Shown here piece by piece: positions 16,523 to 26,034 of a stretch of DNA of 56,209 nucleotides. Origin of the DNA: Pelotomaculum terephthalicicum JT. GTDB lineage: Bacteria; Bacillota; Desulfotomaculia; Desulfotomaculales; Pelotomaculaceae. Under the pieces are notes generated by a model that did no database searches, was not told where the DNA came from, and worked only from the letters and a program-made list of their open reading frames with translations. Made by a program: the position numbers and the translations under genes. Numbering within the stretch: the first letter of the stretch is position 1; each line of letters opens with the position of its first letter. The stretch is from the NCBI RefSeq assembly GCF_022410535.1, contig NZ_JAKNBL010000017.1, forward strand, positions 1-56,209, in the 5' to 3' direction.

Positions 16523-17620
16523 TTGAAAAGGATGTCGTGTGCCAGAGGCGGAAGTGTGTTTTCACGGGTGGACAAAAGAGTGTCCGTCTTATTGGTGTTG
16601 CTTATGATTTTCGCTTTGGCCGGTTGTTCTTCCGGTTCTTCACCGGGGCAGGCTAAAAAGCAAGGGGCCGTGGAGCTGAATTTAGCGCATTTCTTTCCCG
16701 CCACCCACCCGGCTGAAACTGAACTGATTCAACCGTGGGCGAAAGCTATTTCTGAAGCCACCGACGGTCAGGTAATAATTAAAAGCAACCCCGGCGAGAC
16801 CCTGCTGAAAGCAGACGGTATTTATGAGGGCGTGGTCAACGGGGTCGCCGACATTGGTCTTTCCTGCTTCTCTTATACTCGGGGCCGCTTCCCGGTGCTT
16901 GAAGCATTCGAATTACCCGGCACCACATACAACAACTCCAAGGTAGCCAGCAAGGTCGCCTGGGAGGGAATTAAACAGCTTAATCCCCAAGAAATCCAGG
17001 ATACCAAGCTGATGATGGTTTTTTGCACCGGCCCTGGCGATTTGTTCACAAAAATTCCGGTCAACAGCCTGGAAGATTTGCAGGGGCTCGGAATCAGGGC
17101 GACGGGACTGAGCGCAGATACTCTTAAAGCGCTGGGAGCCAACCCTGTGCCCATGCCTCAGTCCGACGCCTATGAAGCTTTATCCAAGGGAGTTGTCAAG
17201 GGCAACCTCTCTACCGTGGAGGTGCTGAAGGGCTGGAAGCACGCCGAAGTAACGCAATATCTGACCAGAACCCCGTTTCTTTACAACACTTTGTTTTTTA
17301 TCACAATGAACCTCGACAAGTGGAACTCGCTGTCTCCGGAAAACCAGAAAGCCATTGAGGAAGTCAGCAAGGAATACTTTGAAGAGGTGGCAATTAGTTT
17401 ATGGGATAAACAGGCCGAGACTGCGCTGAAATATGCTTTTGATGAAAAAGGCATGAAAGAGATCAAGCTTTCAGACCAGGAAATAAGCCGGTGGGTAAAC
17501 CTGGTAAAGCCAATGCAGGATGATTTCGTGAAGAAAATGAATGAAAAGGGCTACCAAGGACAACAAATTATGGATACAGTCAAGTCGCTTGCCGATAAGT
17601 ACAATAAAGAATATAAATAG
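16523..17620 (+). CDS. dctP: TRAP transporter substrate-binding lipoprotein DctP
   Basis: A 365-residue extracytoplasmic solute receptor. It has a basic N-terminus, a hydrophobic stretch and the lipobox LAGC near residue 35, so it is membrane-anchored outside the cell. The mature part has the TRAP signature segments (LAHFFPATHPAE, GVADIGLSCFSYTRGRFPV, LGIRATGLSADTLKALGANPVPMP). TRAP receptors bind carboxylates and use an ion gradient. TTG at 16523 has AAAAGGAGGT at 7 nt; an ATG three codons on is a lesser alternative. First gene of dctPQM. The ligand is unknown; the convergent acyl-CoA synthetase hints at an organic acid. Confidence 0.92.
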   Translation: MKRMSCARGGSVFSRVDKRVSVLLVLLMIFALAGCSSGSSPGQAKKQGAVELNLAHFFPATHPAETELIQPWAKAISEATDGQVIIKSNPGETLLKADGIYEGVVNGVADIGLSCFSYTRGRFPVLEAFELPGTTYNNSKVASKVAWEGIKQLNPQEIQDTKLMMVFCTGPGDLFTKIPVNSLEDLQGLGIRATGLSADTLKALGANPVPMPQSDAYEALSKGVVKGNLSTVEVLKGWKHAEVTQYLTRTPFLYNTLFFITMNLDKWNSLSPENQKAIEEVSKEYFEEVAISLWDKQAETALKYAFDEKGMKEIKLSDQEISRWVNLVKPMQDDFVKKMNEKGYQGQQIMDTVKSLADKYNKEYK

Positions 17621-17641
17621 TATCGCCGGAGGTATCCTGAT

Positions 17642-18190
17642 ATGAAAAAGCTTGAAGGATTAGTTACGGGACTAAGCCGGATACTGAACAATATTGCGGG
17701 CTTTTGCATGGTATTGGTCATGGCGCTGGTTGTAGCCAACATTCTACTGCGCGTGCTGTTCAAACATCCCATATTGGGGGCTTATGAATATGTTGTTTAT
17801 ACAACCGCGGTGATGATCGGCCTGACTTTAGGCTATTGCGCGGTACAAAACGGCCATATCGCGGTCGACTTTGTTGTGGAAAGACTGCCGCTGAAAGCAC
17901 AGGCAATTATTGACACCTTGATAAATGCCACGGCTTTGTTATTCTGGGCTGCTTGTGCCTGGCAAACTTGCATGCATGCCCAAAGAATGACGGCGAACGG
18001 CTTAGTTTCCCCGACAACTCAAATCCCGGTCGCACCCTTTATTTACCTGGTGGCCTTCGGCCTGCTGGCGCTTTCCCTCGTGCTGCTGGTTAAAACAATT
18101 GAATCCTTGCGGAAGGTGTTTTCTTTATCGTCTATCTCCATGCCGGCGCCTAACGTCGAATCCATACAGAAGGCGGCAGTCAGTAAATGA
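17642..18190 (+). CDS. dctQ: TRAP transporter small membrane subunit DctQ
   Basis: A 182-residue protein with four membrane segments and the family pattern NILLRVLFKHPILGAYEYV near residue 36. DctQ joins the receptor-facing side to the large permease DctM. The ribosome site CGGAGGT precedes the ATG, 21 bp after dctP. It overlaps dctM by 4 nt (ATGA), so the two membrane subunits are translated together. Confidence 0.92.
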   Translation: MKKLEGLVTGLSRILNNIAGFCMVLVMALVVANILLRVLFKHPILGAYEYVVYTTAVMIGLTLGYCAVQNGHIAVDFVVERLPLKAQAIIDTLINATALLFWAACAWQTCMHAQRMTANGLVSPTTQIPVAPFIYLVAFGLLALSLVLLVKTIESLRKVFSLSSISMPAPNVESIQKAAVSK

Positions 18191-19494
18191 GTCCACTCCA
18201 CGTTGGTTTAATCAGCATTATAGCCTTTATGGTCCTGTTGATGCTGCGGATGCCCATCGCCTACGCGATGGCTTTGGTCGGGTTTGCCGGTTTTGCCTAC
18301 CTGACCTCGCCGGCCGCGGCATTCAGCATGGTGGCCAATGAGATATTTACCAACTTCTCTTCATATTCGCTGGGTGTCATCGCCATGTTTGTCTGGATGG
18401 GGTTTCTCGCCTTTTATTCCGGCATCGGCACCAAGCTGTATGTTTTCGCCTACAAATTAATCGGACACTACCCCGGCGGACTGGCGATAGCCACTCAGGC
18501 CGCGTGTGCCGTCTTTGGAGCCATTTGCGGGTCCAACACGGCCACGGCGGCAACTATCGGGGCCATCGCCCTGCCGGAAATGAACAAGTATAAATATGAC
18601 GTTTCGCTGGCCACCGCCAGCGTCGCCGCCGGCGGAGTCCTGGGCGTGCTGATCCCGCCCAGCGTGATCTTTATCGTTTACGGCATTGCCACGGAACAGT
18701 CGGTAGGCAAGCTCTTCATCGCCGGCATTATACCGGGAATTGTCCTGATGCTGCTTTATATAGCCGCCATATACATTATTACCTCCCGCAAGAAGGAACT
18801 GGGACCCCCCGGAGCGAAAGCGGATTGGCAGGAAAGGTTCAGCGCGCTGCGCGGGGGACTGGGAGAAGTTTTGGTTATATTTCTCATTTCCATGGGCGGC
18901 TTGTTTATTGGATGGTTTACCCCTACGGAAGCAGGGGCTGTCGGGGCCGCAGGCGTTTTGGGGGTGGCTCTCTTTAAGAGGAGCATCAGTTGGGAAGGCT
19001 TCAACAAATCCCTCCTGGACGCCACCCGGACCACCGCCATGATTATGCTGCTAATCGCCGGGGCGATGATTTTCGGACGCCTCATGGCTATCAGCAGAGT
19101 TCCTCTCGAACTGGCCCAGCTGGCCGGCAGCCTGCCATTGCCTCCGTTTGCCGTCATGGCGGTGATATTGCTTATTTATTTAGTCCTTGGCTGTTTCATC
19201 GACGCGCTGGCAATGATTTTACTGACTGTACCGATATTCTACCCGATAGCGGTTAACATGCTTGGCTACGACCCAATCTGGTTCGGGGTAATTATTGTTC
19301 TGACCGTGGCCATGGGCGTGATTACGCCGCCGGTGGGCATGAACGTATATATAATCAAAGGAATAGCTCCCGATATACCGCTTGAAGTGATTTTCAAGGG
19401 CATCTGGCCTTTCCTGTTGGCAATTATCATCTGTCTGGCCATTTTGATGGCCTTCCCGCAGCTTGCCACTTTCCTGCCCGGTCTGATTTCTTAA
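18187..19494 (+). CDS. dctM: TRAP transporter large permease subunit DctM
   Basis: A 435-residue permease with about 12 membrane segments. Conserved parts include AVFGAICGSNTATAATIG near 110, GVLGVLIPPSVIFIVYG near 150, FTPTEAGAVGA near 240, and the C-terminal GVITPPVGMNVYIIKGIA. It forms the ion-coupled translocation path of the TRAP system. Length is typical. The operon ends at the hairpin 19501-19541. Confidence 0.93.
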   Translation: MSPLHVGLISIIAFMVLLMLRMPIAYAMALVGFAGFAYLTSPAAAFSMVANEIFTNFSSYSLGVIAMFVWMGFLAFYSGIGTKLYVFAYKLIGHYPGGLAIATQAACAVFGAICGSNTATAATIGAIALPEMNKYKYDVSLATASVAAGGVLGVLIPPSVIFIVYGIATEQSVGKLFIAGIIPGIVLMLLYIAAIYIITSRKKELGPPGAKADWQERFSALRGGLGEVLVIFLISMGGLFIGWFTPTEAGAVGAAGVLGVALFKRSISWEGFNKSLLDATRTTAMIMLLIAGAMIFGRLMAISRVPLELAQLAGSLPLPPFAVMAVILLIYLVLGCFIDALAMILLTVPIFYPIAVNMLGYDPIWFGVIIVLTVAMGVITPPVGMNVYIIKGIAPDIPLEVIFKGIWPFLLAIIICLAILMAFPQLATFLPGLIS

Positions 19495-19500
19495 CACAAA

Positions 19501-19541
19501 AAAAGAAACCAGTCATGAACTGCTGTGACTGGCTTTCTTTT
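19501..19541. terminator. Bidirectional terminator between dctM and acyl-CoA synthetase
   Basis: CCAGTCA (19509-19515) pairs with TGACTGG (19526-19532), and the stem continues outward through AAAAGAAA / TTTCTTTT with one bulged C. T-runs on both sides serve both convergent genes. Confidence 0.8.
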
Positions 19542-19550
19542 TATTACTGC

Positions 19551-21122
19551 TCAACCTTCTATATTTAATACCTCGCGCTTGCCGCAATATTTCTCACGAA
19601 GTTTTGACTTTTCAATCTTGCCGGTCGGGTTCCGTGGAATTTTATCGAAAAAAACCATACGCGGCCTTTTGTACCTGGGCAGCTTCATGCAGAATTCAAT
19701 AACCATGGCCTGACTCAGTTCCCTTCCTGGTTTGACCTCCAAAATGGCCACGGGTATTTCCCCCAGGCGATTGTCCGGCATCCCTATTACGGCCACATCC
19801 TTAATATCATCGTGAGCCTGCAGGAAATCTTCTATTTCCACGGGAAAGATATTCTCTCCGCCTGATATGACAACGTCTTTCTTCCGGTCCACCAGGTAAA
19901 TGAACCCGTCTTCATCCCGCTGCGCCATGTCACCGGTATAGAGCCAGCCATTTTTCAGTATTTGGGCGGTGGCTTCCGGGTTTTCATAATAACCTTTCAT
20001 AACTCCCGGCCCTCTGACGATCAATTCGCCAACCTTGCCTTGCGGAACAGGAGTACCGCTGTCATCCACAATCATTGCCTCCCAGTTAAATCCCGGCAGG
20101 CCGATGGCCCCAACCTTGTGTATATTTTCCATGCCAAGGTGAACGCAGCCTGGTCCGGTTGATTCACTCAGGCCATAATTGGTGTCGTACATTTGCTCAG
20201 GGAAATATTTCTTCCATCTCCTGATCAGGCTCGGAGGCACTGGCTGGGCTCCGATATGCATAAGCCGCCACTGTTCGAGGTTATAGTTCTGCAAATCAAC
20301 TTCCCCGCTTTCAATAGCGTCAAGGATATCCTGCGCCCACGGCACAAGAAGCCACACAATTGTCGCCCTTTCTTCAGATACTGTTTCAAGAATCCACCGC
20401 GGGTTTACGCCGCGCAGGATTACGGCCTTTGAACCGACAATAAGACTGCCGAACCAGTGCATTTTAGCTCCGGTATGATACAGCGGAGGGATGCAAACAA
20501 AATTGTCCTGGTGCTCCTGAAGGTGATGGCGGTTTTCCGTAATGCACGCGGAGACCAGATTATCATGAGTCAAAAGAATCGGTTTAGGATTCCCGGTAGT
20601 ACCCGACGTAAAGTAAATAGCGGCCATATCGCAATCGGAAAACGCCGCGACGGGAGCCTCCGCGGGAAATTGCCCCATAAGCTCATCATAGCTTTCAGCT
20701 TGACCGGGGCAGTTCTCCCCGACAAAAATTAATTTCTCGACGCGGCGGATTCGCTCACTGATCTCGTCAATTCTTTCCTGAAACTCGGGCCCGTAAACAA
20801 GCACTTTCGCCTCTGCAACATCAATACAATTTCTGATTTCTTCCGCGGTAAAACGGAAATTCAGAGGAACAGCCAGTGCTCCGGTCTTCAATATGCCAAA
20901 ATAAACAGGCAGCCATTCCAGGCAGTTCATCATTAATAAAACAACTTTGTCCCCCCGTCCTACACCGCTTGCCAGCAGCGCATTTGCAAACTTGTTGGCC
21001 GAATTTTCAAATCCCAGCCACGTTATTGCCCTCCTCCGGCAAATCGCCGGTTCGCGTTCTATTAACGCAATTTCATCAGGATACATCCGTGCATTGCGGG
21101 AAAGCATTTCTGTTATCGGCAT
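19551..21122 (-). CDS. Fatty/organic acyl-CoA synthetase (AMP-forming)
   Basis: A member of the ANL adenylating superfamily: about 523 residues with the P-loop-like YFTSGTTGNPK, the A5 motif NYGLSEST, YTGD, the hinge LVDRKKDVVISGGENIFP, and the catalytic lysine in PRNPTGKIEK. It activates a carboxylic acid to acyl-AMP and then acyl-CoA in the cytoplasm. The chain length or ring specificity cannot be read off. ATG at 21122 has GGGAGG at 9 nt and is preferred; an ATG seven codons earlier would put that ribosome site inside the gene. Convergent with dctPQM, whose substrate it might activate (inference). Confidence 0.88.
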   Translation of the reverse strand: MPITEMLSRNARMYPDEIALIEREPAICRRRAITWLGFENSANKFANALLASGVGRGDKVVLLMMNCLEWLPVYFGILKTGALAVPLNFRFTAEEIRNCIDVAEAKVLVYGPEFQERIDEISERIRRVEKLIFVGENCPGQAESYDELMGQFPAEAPVAAFSDCDMAAIYFTSGTTGNPKPILLTHDNLVSACITENRHHLQEHQDNFVCIPPLYHTGAKMHWFGSLIVGSKAVILRGVNPRWILETVSEERATIVWLLVPWAQDILDAIESGEVDLQNYNLEQWRLMHIGAQPVPPSLIRRWKKYFPEQMYDTNYGLSESTGPGCVHLGMENIHKVGAIGLPGFNWEAMIVDDSGTPVPQGKVGELIVRGPGVMKGYYENPEATAQILKNGWLYTGDMAQRDEDGFIYLVDRKKDVVISGGENIFPVEIEDFLQAHDDIKDVAVIGMPDNRLGEIPVAILEVKPGRELSQAMVIEFCMKLPRYKRPRMVFFDKIPRNPTGKIEKSKLREKYCGKREVLNIEG

Positions 21123-21397
21123 AAAATTAAACCTCCCAATCATACAAACATCGTCCTTCCATACTACTACTCACCCTATTCGGACAAAATAAATATAAAT
21201 TTAAAATTCTATAAAACCGTTTTATTTCCTTCTTTGAGCTATTACACTTAACGGCTTTTCACTCGATTGAGATTTATGAAAATGAGGTATCGGGGAAGAA
21301 GGAATAGTAGAACCGGCGGGGCTTTTTACAAACCGGCAGCAGGCACAAAAGGTAGCCTCGTTCAGCAAACCAGGCCGGGCGGCCGGGTTTGCATTGT

Positions 21398-22492
21398 TCA
21401 TTTTTCAGGATGTTTTTTATACATCTTATTCTTATACATGGACTGATCAGCAACTTTCAGCAGTTCGTCAATATTCTCCGTCCTACCTGGTTCCCATATA
21501 ACACTACCGATACTTATCCCCAGGTTGCTTGTTACCTTCTCGGAAGAAATCCACTCTATTAATCTGTCTTGTATCCGTTTCTGTGTAAAATCAAGGCCTT
21601 TCAGGCTGGTGTTAACTATCACTATAAACTCATCTCCGCCAAAGCGGCAAGCCAGATCATAGTCTCTAATCGTCGAATTGAGTGTCTGGGCAAAATTTTT
21701 CAATACCTGGTCTCCAATCAAGTGTCCGAACTGATCGTTTACCTCCTTGAAATTATCGATATCCATGGACAAAATACCAAACGTAGTTCCGTCCCGCCGT
21801 GCCCTGGACAGTTCTTTATTAACAAATTCAAAAAACCCCCGGCGGTTATAGAGTCCGGTTAAGGAATCTTTAATTGATAATTCCCTTAATTTGTCATAAG
21901 CCAAGCTATTCTGAACAGCCAAACCAACTTGCTCAGCAATCATTTCCAAGTATTCAATCAACTCTATAGTAAACATGCCTGTGCTAATATCGTTTAATTG
22001 AATCAGCCCAATACGCTTACCTCTGGCTTTAATAGGAATTAGCGCCACAGATTCATAACCGCAAGAGTTGCAATAGTACAATGTTTTTCCCCGGCGATCA
22101 TGCTCACTTGTGGTGGCTGTTAAATCAGACGTATTATTTGACCAAAAGCTGCCGCCTTTCGTAAAGAAAGGCAAGTAGGGCTCATATCTGCCGCTGATTA
22201 TTTTTCCGCACATGCACTCCAAGGTATTGTCCGCGTCCTTGCCTTTATCGCACAAACTGTTTTCTTGTATGATAAAAGACTCTGGAAAACCGTTGTAGAC
22301 ATAATATGGATAATCTCCGTTGTCTTGCAGCCTAATGCCTATAGCCCCGCATTTAGTCAGCTTCTTAACGTGATCTATGATGGTGATTAAGGTTGACTTC
22401 AAGTCCATAAAGTTATTGAGTTCAGCGCAAATAATTTTCGCTGTTCTTTCCCGCTCCAGCAAATATTTCAATTCATTCTTATAGTCTTCCAT
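21398..22492 (-). CDS. GAF-GGDEF diguanylate cyclase
   Basis: A 364-residue cytoplasmic protein. A GAF-like sensor occupies about residues 20-190 and holds several cysteines (LECMCGK, YYCNSCGYES), suggesting a metal or redox-sensitive input. The GGDEF domain (200-360) has the intact RFGGDEFIVIV and an RxxD site (RDYD) five residues upstream, so it should make c-di-GMP and be product-inhibited. It lies 115 bp from the tandem operator at 22607-22648. A GC-rich hairpin at about 21366-21391 follows its stop. Confidence 0.88.
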   Translation of the reverse strand: MEDYKNELKYLLERERTAKIICAELNNFMDLKSTLITIIDHVKKLTKCGAIGIRLQDNGDYPYYVYNGFPESFIIQENSLCDKGKDADNTLECMCGKIISGRYEPYLPFFTKGGSFWSNNTSDLTATTSEHDRRGKTLYYCNSCGYESVALIPIKARGKRIGLIQLNDISTGMFTIELIEYLEMIAEQVGLAVQNSLAYDKLRELSIKDSLTGLYNRRGFFEFVNKELSRARRDGTTFGILSMDIDNFKEVNDQFGHLIGDQVLKNFAQTLNSTIRDYDLACRFGGDEFIVIVNTSLKGLDFTQKRIQDRLIEWISSEKVTSNLGISIGSVIWEPGRTENIDELLKVADQSMYKNKMYKKHPEK

Positions 22493-22606
22493 AAATATCC
22501 GTTCTTTCTAATGATAGTTAAAAGGATTAATATTATTACGAAACAATATAATACTAAATTGCTAATAATCACTATCAAATCTTTCAATACTAATTATAGT
22601 CAATGT

Positions 22607-22648
22607 GGTCCTATATTGACATAGGACATATGTCCTATTTATAGGACC
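22607..22648. promoter_or_regulatory. Four-half-site palindromic operator
   Basis: An inner 16-bp perfect palindrome (22622-22637, TAGGACATATGTCCTA) is framed by an outer inverted pair GGTCCTAT (22607-22614) and ATAGGACC (22641-22648). Four copies of a GTCCTA/TAGGAC half-site thus lie within 42 bp. It is placed between the 3' end of the PhnF-like gene and the 5' end of the GGDEF gene. There is no T-run, so it is not a terminator. Binding by the neighbouring GntR/UTRA regulator is inference; I did not find the half-site upstream of phnG. Confidence 0.6.
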
Positions 22649-22668
22649 GCAATTAGCTCATAACAATC

Positions 22669-23388
22669 CTATCCCTTTGGACTGACATAGAATGAAAAGC
22701 AATCGCTTCGATATAGAATCCTGGTGTACTCCAGCACTTTACCGCTCCTTTGCTCCATACAGCCGGATTCCAAGACCAATAGTGGTATTAAAAATGCGCA
22801 ATTCAACATATCCCGCTGGTATTTCGTCGGAAACGAAACGCTCAAGACGCTGGATTTTGAACAATAATCCCGATATCCTTTACTGTTGTAATATTTAAAC
22901 ATGGATGTGATATCCATACCCACCGTATCAATATCATTAAATACCGATTTGGCAACATAAGAGATATGCATAGCAATAGGCTGCTGATTGATAAACCTCA
23001 ATCTGCCTACTTTAAAGACTCGGTCATCTCGGTCTGTTTCTAAGAAATCATAAATTTTTTTATTATATTTAATCTCTTTGCAAAAAATATTTTTTGAATA
23101 AAAATCATACCCTTTTTCGATCATTTTCTGGCTAAAACTCACATCGCCGGAAAGCACAAGTTCAATTTGTTTTTGTCTTTTTTTTACATAACTTCCTTTT
23201 CCCTGTCTTTTATAAATATAGCCCAATTCCTCCAGTCTTTCATAAGCTTTCCTGGCTGTCATTCTCGGCACCTTGTACTTATCAGCGATCACATTTTCAG
23301 ACGGTAGTCGATCATGGGCATTGTAGGCGCCTGAAATAATTCGAAAAATTAGCTTGTCTATTATTCGTATTTCATCCGGCATAGCCAT
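22669..23388 (-). CDS. phnF: GntR/UTRA regulator (PhnF-like)
   Basis: A 239-residue repressor of the HutC/PhnF group: an N-terminal winged helix (LPSENVIADKYKVPRMTARK, about 24-45) and a C-terminal UTRA ligand domain (90-235, with VFKVGRLRFINQQPIAMHIS). PhnF proteins control phosphonate genes and sense a phosphonate or phosphate-related ligand. It is the last gene of the phn operon, 9 bp after the phosphatase gene. The start has only a weak ribosome site, suggesting translational coupling. The tandem operator at 22607-22648 lies just beyond its stop. Confidence 0.8.
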   Translation of the reverse strand: MAMPDEIRIIDKLIFRIISGAYNAHDRLPSENVIADKYKVPRMTARKAYERLEELGYIYKRQGKGSYVKKRQKQIELVLSGDVSFSQKMIEKGYDFYSKNIFCKEIKYNKKIYDFLETDRDDRVFKVGRLRFINQQPIAMHISYVAKSVFNDIDTVGMDITSMFKYYNSKGYRDYCSKSSVLSVSFPTKYQRDMLNCAFLIPLLVLESGCMEQRSGKVLEYTRILYRSDCFSFYVSPKG

Positions 23389-23397
23389 ACCCCATTA

Positions 23398-24228
23398 TCA
23401 TTTATAACCAAACTCATTCCTAATGCATTTTGGAAAGTATTCCAATACTTCTTCCCATATTAACGGCGAGCGATATGCGATTACAAAAATTTTACCATAA
23501 CGTGAATTATCTTTATCCTTCCTGCGATAAAGAAAAAACCCGCCACGCTGTTCCAGGTAAATTCTGGCAGCGGCAACATCCCATTCATAAGTGTTCGATG
23601 AAATAAACAAGTCGTATTCGCCATTGGCAACCCTGCATAATTCAAGAGACGCGCATCCTAAATATCTGTATGCCTGCACCCTTGACAGCATCCCTACAAC
23701 ATCCATATCCAAACTGGCCAACTCCATCATTGTTCTCAAACTCATAGCGACAATCGCCTTGTGCATCTTCTCTCTCCGTTCAGGCAGGATATTTAAGCGG
23801 CAGTTATCAATTATTGCGCCCTCACCATGCTTAGCACAGAACATAACCCCGCTCGCGACATCATTGATCAGACCGAAGACTGGATTTCCATCCCTGTACA
23901 ATGCCAGTGAAATCGCGTAATCCCTGCCAAATCGGTAGTAATTGACAGTACCGTCGATTGGATCAATCACCCACGTATAACCATCACTATCCGCGTTTAC
24001 CCTTCCCTGGCTTTCTTCGGCCAGTATGCCATGGCCGGGGTATTTTGCCACAATCGCCGCGATAAGAATTCGTTCTATTAATAGATCATGTTCAGTAACA
24101 AGATCCATCTGGGATGTCTTTTCTTTGACTTCAATGACGGAATGCAGGCGTTCCTGCTTTAATTTGCACCCTGCGGACCGGGTTAAATCATAAGCAAAAT
24201 CATACATTTCTCTTTCTTGCTCATTCAT
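23398..24228 (-). CDS. Inositol-monophosphatase-family phosphatase in phn operon
   Basis: A 276-residue Mg-dependent phosphatase. Metal-binding motifs are visible: AEES near residue 82, WVIDPIDGTVNY near 99, and the C-terminal YEWDVAAARI. Family enzymes hydrolyse sugar or inositol phosphates, FBP or PAP. Here it sits between the GNAT and phnF genes in an operon that lacks phnN and phnP, so it may dephosphorylate a ribosyl phosphate made by the C-P lyase pathway. That is inference. A GGAGGGGG ribosome site precedes the ATG. The 110-bp gap upstream holds no gene. Confidence 0.8.
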   Translation of the reverse strand: MNEQEREMYDFAYDLTRSAGCKLKQERLHSVIEVKEKTSQMDLVTEHDLLIERILIAAIVAKYPGHGILAEESQGRVNADSDGYTWVIDPIDGTVNYYRFGRDYAISLALYRDGNPVFGLINDVASGVMFCAKHGEGAIIDNCRLNILPERREKMHKAIVAMSLRTMMELASLDMDVVGMLSRVQAYRYLGCASLELCRVANGEYDLFISSNTYEWDVAAARIYLEQRGGFFLYRRKDKDNSRYGKIFVIAYRSPLIWEEVLEYFPKCIRNEFGYK

Positions 24229-24338
24229 CTAATCATACCCCCTCCTTCAAGGACAGTAATCCAGCCACTATTTCAGGCAAACTCATAAACGCTTCTAGAA
24301 CATTTTCAACATGTCTGACATAATCCATAAAATTCATC

Positions 24339-24782
24339 TCACACATTTTTACCGGCCTCGGTCAAGAAACTGAGCCCATGTTGCTTAAAACCCAGCTTTT
24401 CATAAAACCTGTGCGCCGGAACCCTCTTTTTGCTGCTGGAAAGCATTAGCTTGTAACAATTTTGCTCTTTAGCTTTTTCCATGATAAACAGCATCATTTG
24501 GCTGCCGATACCACGCCCTCTGAATTTTGGACTTACGATCACATTCTCCGCCACAGCCAGCTTGGCGCCCTGATGACCCAAGCTATCAATGATGATCAGG
24601 CTGCATGTGGCGATAATAGTATTGGCATCTTCCATTACAATGATCTTATAGTACGGATATTCATTGATTTTACGCCATAACGACAGCGCGTCGAATGGAG
24701 CAACCTCGTCTTCTTCATCCAAGCCTTTTAAAACCTCTAATATTTCCGGCAGGTCGGCCTCTATCGCCTCTCTGATCAGCAT
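24339..24782 (-). CDS. GNAT acetyltransferase, PhnO-like
   Basis: A 147-residue GNAT protein with the acetyl-CoA loop VSPKFRGRGIGSQMM near residue 85 and the C-terminal AHRFYEKLGF. In phosphonate operons such enzymes (PhnO) N-acetylate aminoalkylphosphonates to protect the cell or prepare the substrate. Its start overlaps the end of phnM by 7 nt, which places it firmly in the operon. Whether its substrate is an aminophosphonate is inferred from position only, and similarity to PhnO is at family level. Confidence 0.75.
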   Translation of the reverse strand: MLIREAIEADLPEILEVLKGLDEEDEVAPFDALSLWRKINEYPYYKIIVMEDANTIIATCSLIIIDSLGHQGAKLAVAENVIVSPKFRGRGIGSQMMLFIMEKAKEQNCYKLMLSSSKKRVPAHRFYEKLGFKQHGLSFLTEAGKNV

Positions 24783-25981
24783 ATCTGATCAAACCTCTCA
24801 TTGTTAAATTTATGGAAATCAGATTGAAAAACCGTGCTTCCGCTAACAAGGGTTTGACGAACCAAGGGATAGTCCTCATGTAAATCAACTATGATTAAAT
24901 CAGCGTATTTCCCAACATCTATCGTTCCCACCTGACATTCGATGCCTAAAGCTTCGGCCGGGTTTAGTGTCACCAGCTTAACCGCTTCTGTTAGTTTAAT
25001 TCCTTCCCCGGTGAGGTAAAAAAGCGCCGGCAGCATGGCGCCGGGCAGGTAATCGGAGCAAACAATGTCCGCGGCGTTATTGGCAATGGCGTCAATAGCC
25101 CGCATATTATCGCTGTGTGACTTGCCGCGGATGATATTGGGCGCTCCTACACATACATGGATGCCTTTTGCCCTGGCGTAGACGGCGATATCAAGGTTAA
25201 CGGGAAATTCACTGATGACTCCTTCACATGCAAGCAGTGTATTAATTTTCTCTTTTGTGTCATCATCATGGGACGCCAGTCTAATCCCCTTGTCCCTAGC
25301 AAATTTAGCCAGATCAACAAGCCTGGACCAATCGATCATGGCCCGTCGCTCCATGGTTTTGTCTAAAAAAGCATTAATCTCCTTCTCTTTTCTTCCATAT
25401 GATTGGCTCCTGAAGTCCTTTAGGGCTTCCACATCCTTAAACTGCCCTTGGCCGGGAGTATGGTCCATGTATGACATTAAGTCTATTCTCTTTTCTCTGA
25501 TCATGCTTTCAAGGATTCTTAGACCATCAAGAAAAGTCAACTCATATCTAAGATGTATTCTGTGATTGATCATTGATCGTGTTTTTCTGAATCTATCTAT
25601 GCTGCTGATAACGCGCAAAACCATATCTTTATCCCGCACACCCCATTCGTCGCTCAAACAAAGAGAATGATACATGGTAGTGATACCGCTGACGGCCAGC
25701 TTTTTTTCCAGTTCGTAGAAGGCCATATGGATAGGAAACAGCGTATTAGGTCTCGGCTGCATTTCTTTTTCAATTGCGTCGCTATGGATATCGATCATGC
25801 CCGGCATAACGTAACAACCTCCGGCATCAACTACCGCCATATCCGGCTGGTTATAATCACCGGCAAAACCGCTTTCTCCCACCTCGGCTATTCTGCTGCC
25901 TTCAATTAGTATATAGCCCTTGATGACCTGGTTCGGCAAAACGATATTTGCGTTATAGATGCATGTCTTTTTCATTTTCAT
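24776..25981 (-). CDS. phnM: PhnM, RPnTP diphosphohydrolase
   Basis: A 401-residue amidohydrolase-superfamily enzyme. It splits pyrophosphate from alpha-D-ribose 1-methylphosphonate 5-triphosphate before C-P cleavage. Visible features are the metal-binding VMPGMIDIHSDAIEKEMQPR near residue 56, ASHDDDT near 238, and CSDYLPGAMLPALF near 310, all typical of PhnM. The ATG has GGGAG at 7 nt. It lies 53 bp downstream of phnE2 and overlaps the GNAT gene. Confidence 0.93.
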   Translation of the reverse strand: MKMKKTCIYNANIVLPNQVIKGYILIEGSRIAEVGESGFAGDYNQPDMAVVDAGGCYVMPGMIDIHSDAIEKEMQPRPNTLFPIHMAFYELEKKLAVSGITTMYHSLCLSDEWGVRDKDMVLRVISSIDRFRKTRSMINHRIHLRYELTFLDGLRILESMIREKRIDLMSYMDHTPGQGQFKDVEALKDFRSQSYGRKEKEINAFLDKTMERRAMIDWSRLVDLAKFARDKGIRLASHDDDTKEKINTLLACEGVISEFPVNLDIAVYARAKGIHVCVGAPNIIRGKSHSDNMRAIDAIANNAADIVCSDYLPGAMLPALFYLTGEGIKLTEAVKLVTLNPAEALGIECQVGTIDVGKYADLIIVDLHEDYPLVRQTLVSGSTVFQSDFHKFNNERFDQIC

Positions 25982-26034
25982 TTATTTACTCCCCGCGTTT
26001 TATAAGTTATATCCCGATTATCGCCAACCGCGGC

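Noticed and set aside
22616-22644. Plus-strand promoter overlapping the tandem operator
   Set aside because: TTGACA is present but the -10 at 17 bp (TTATAG) is poor and transcription would run antisense into the regulator gene.
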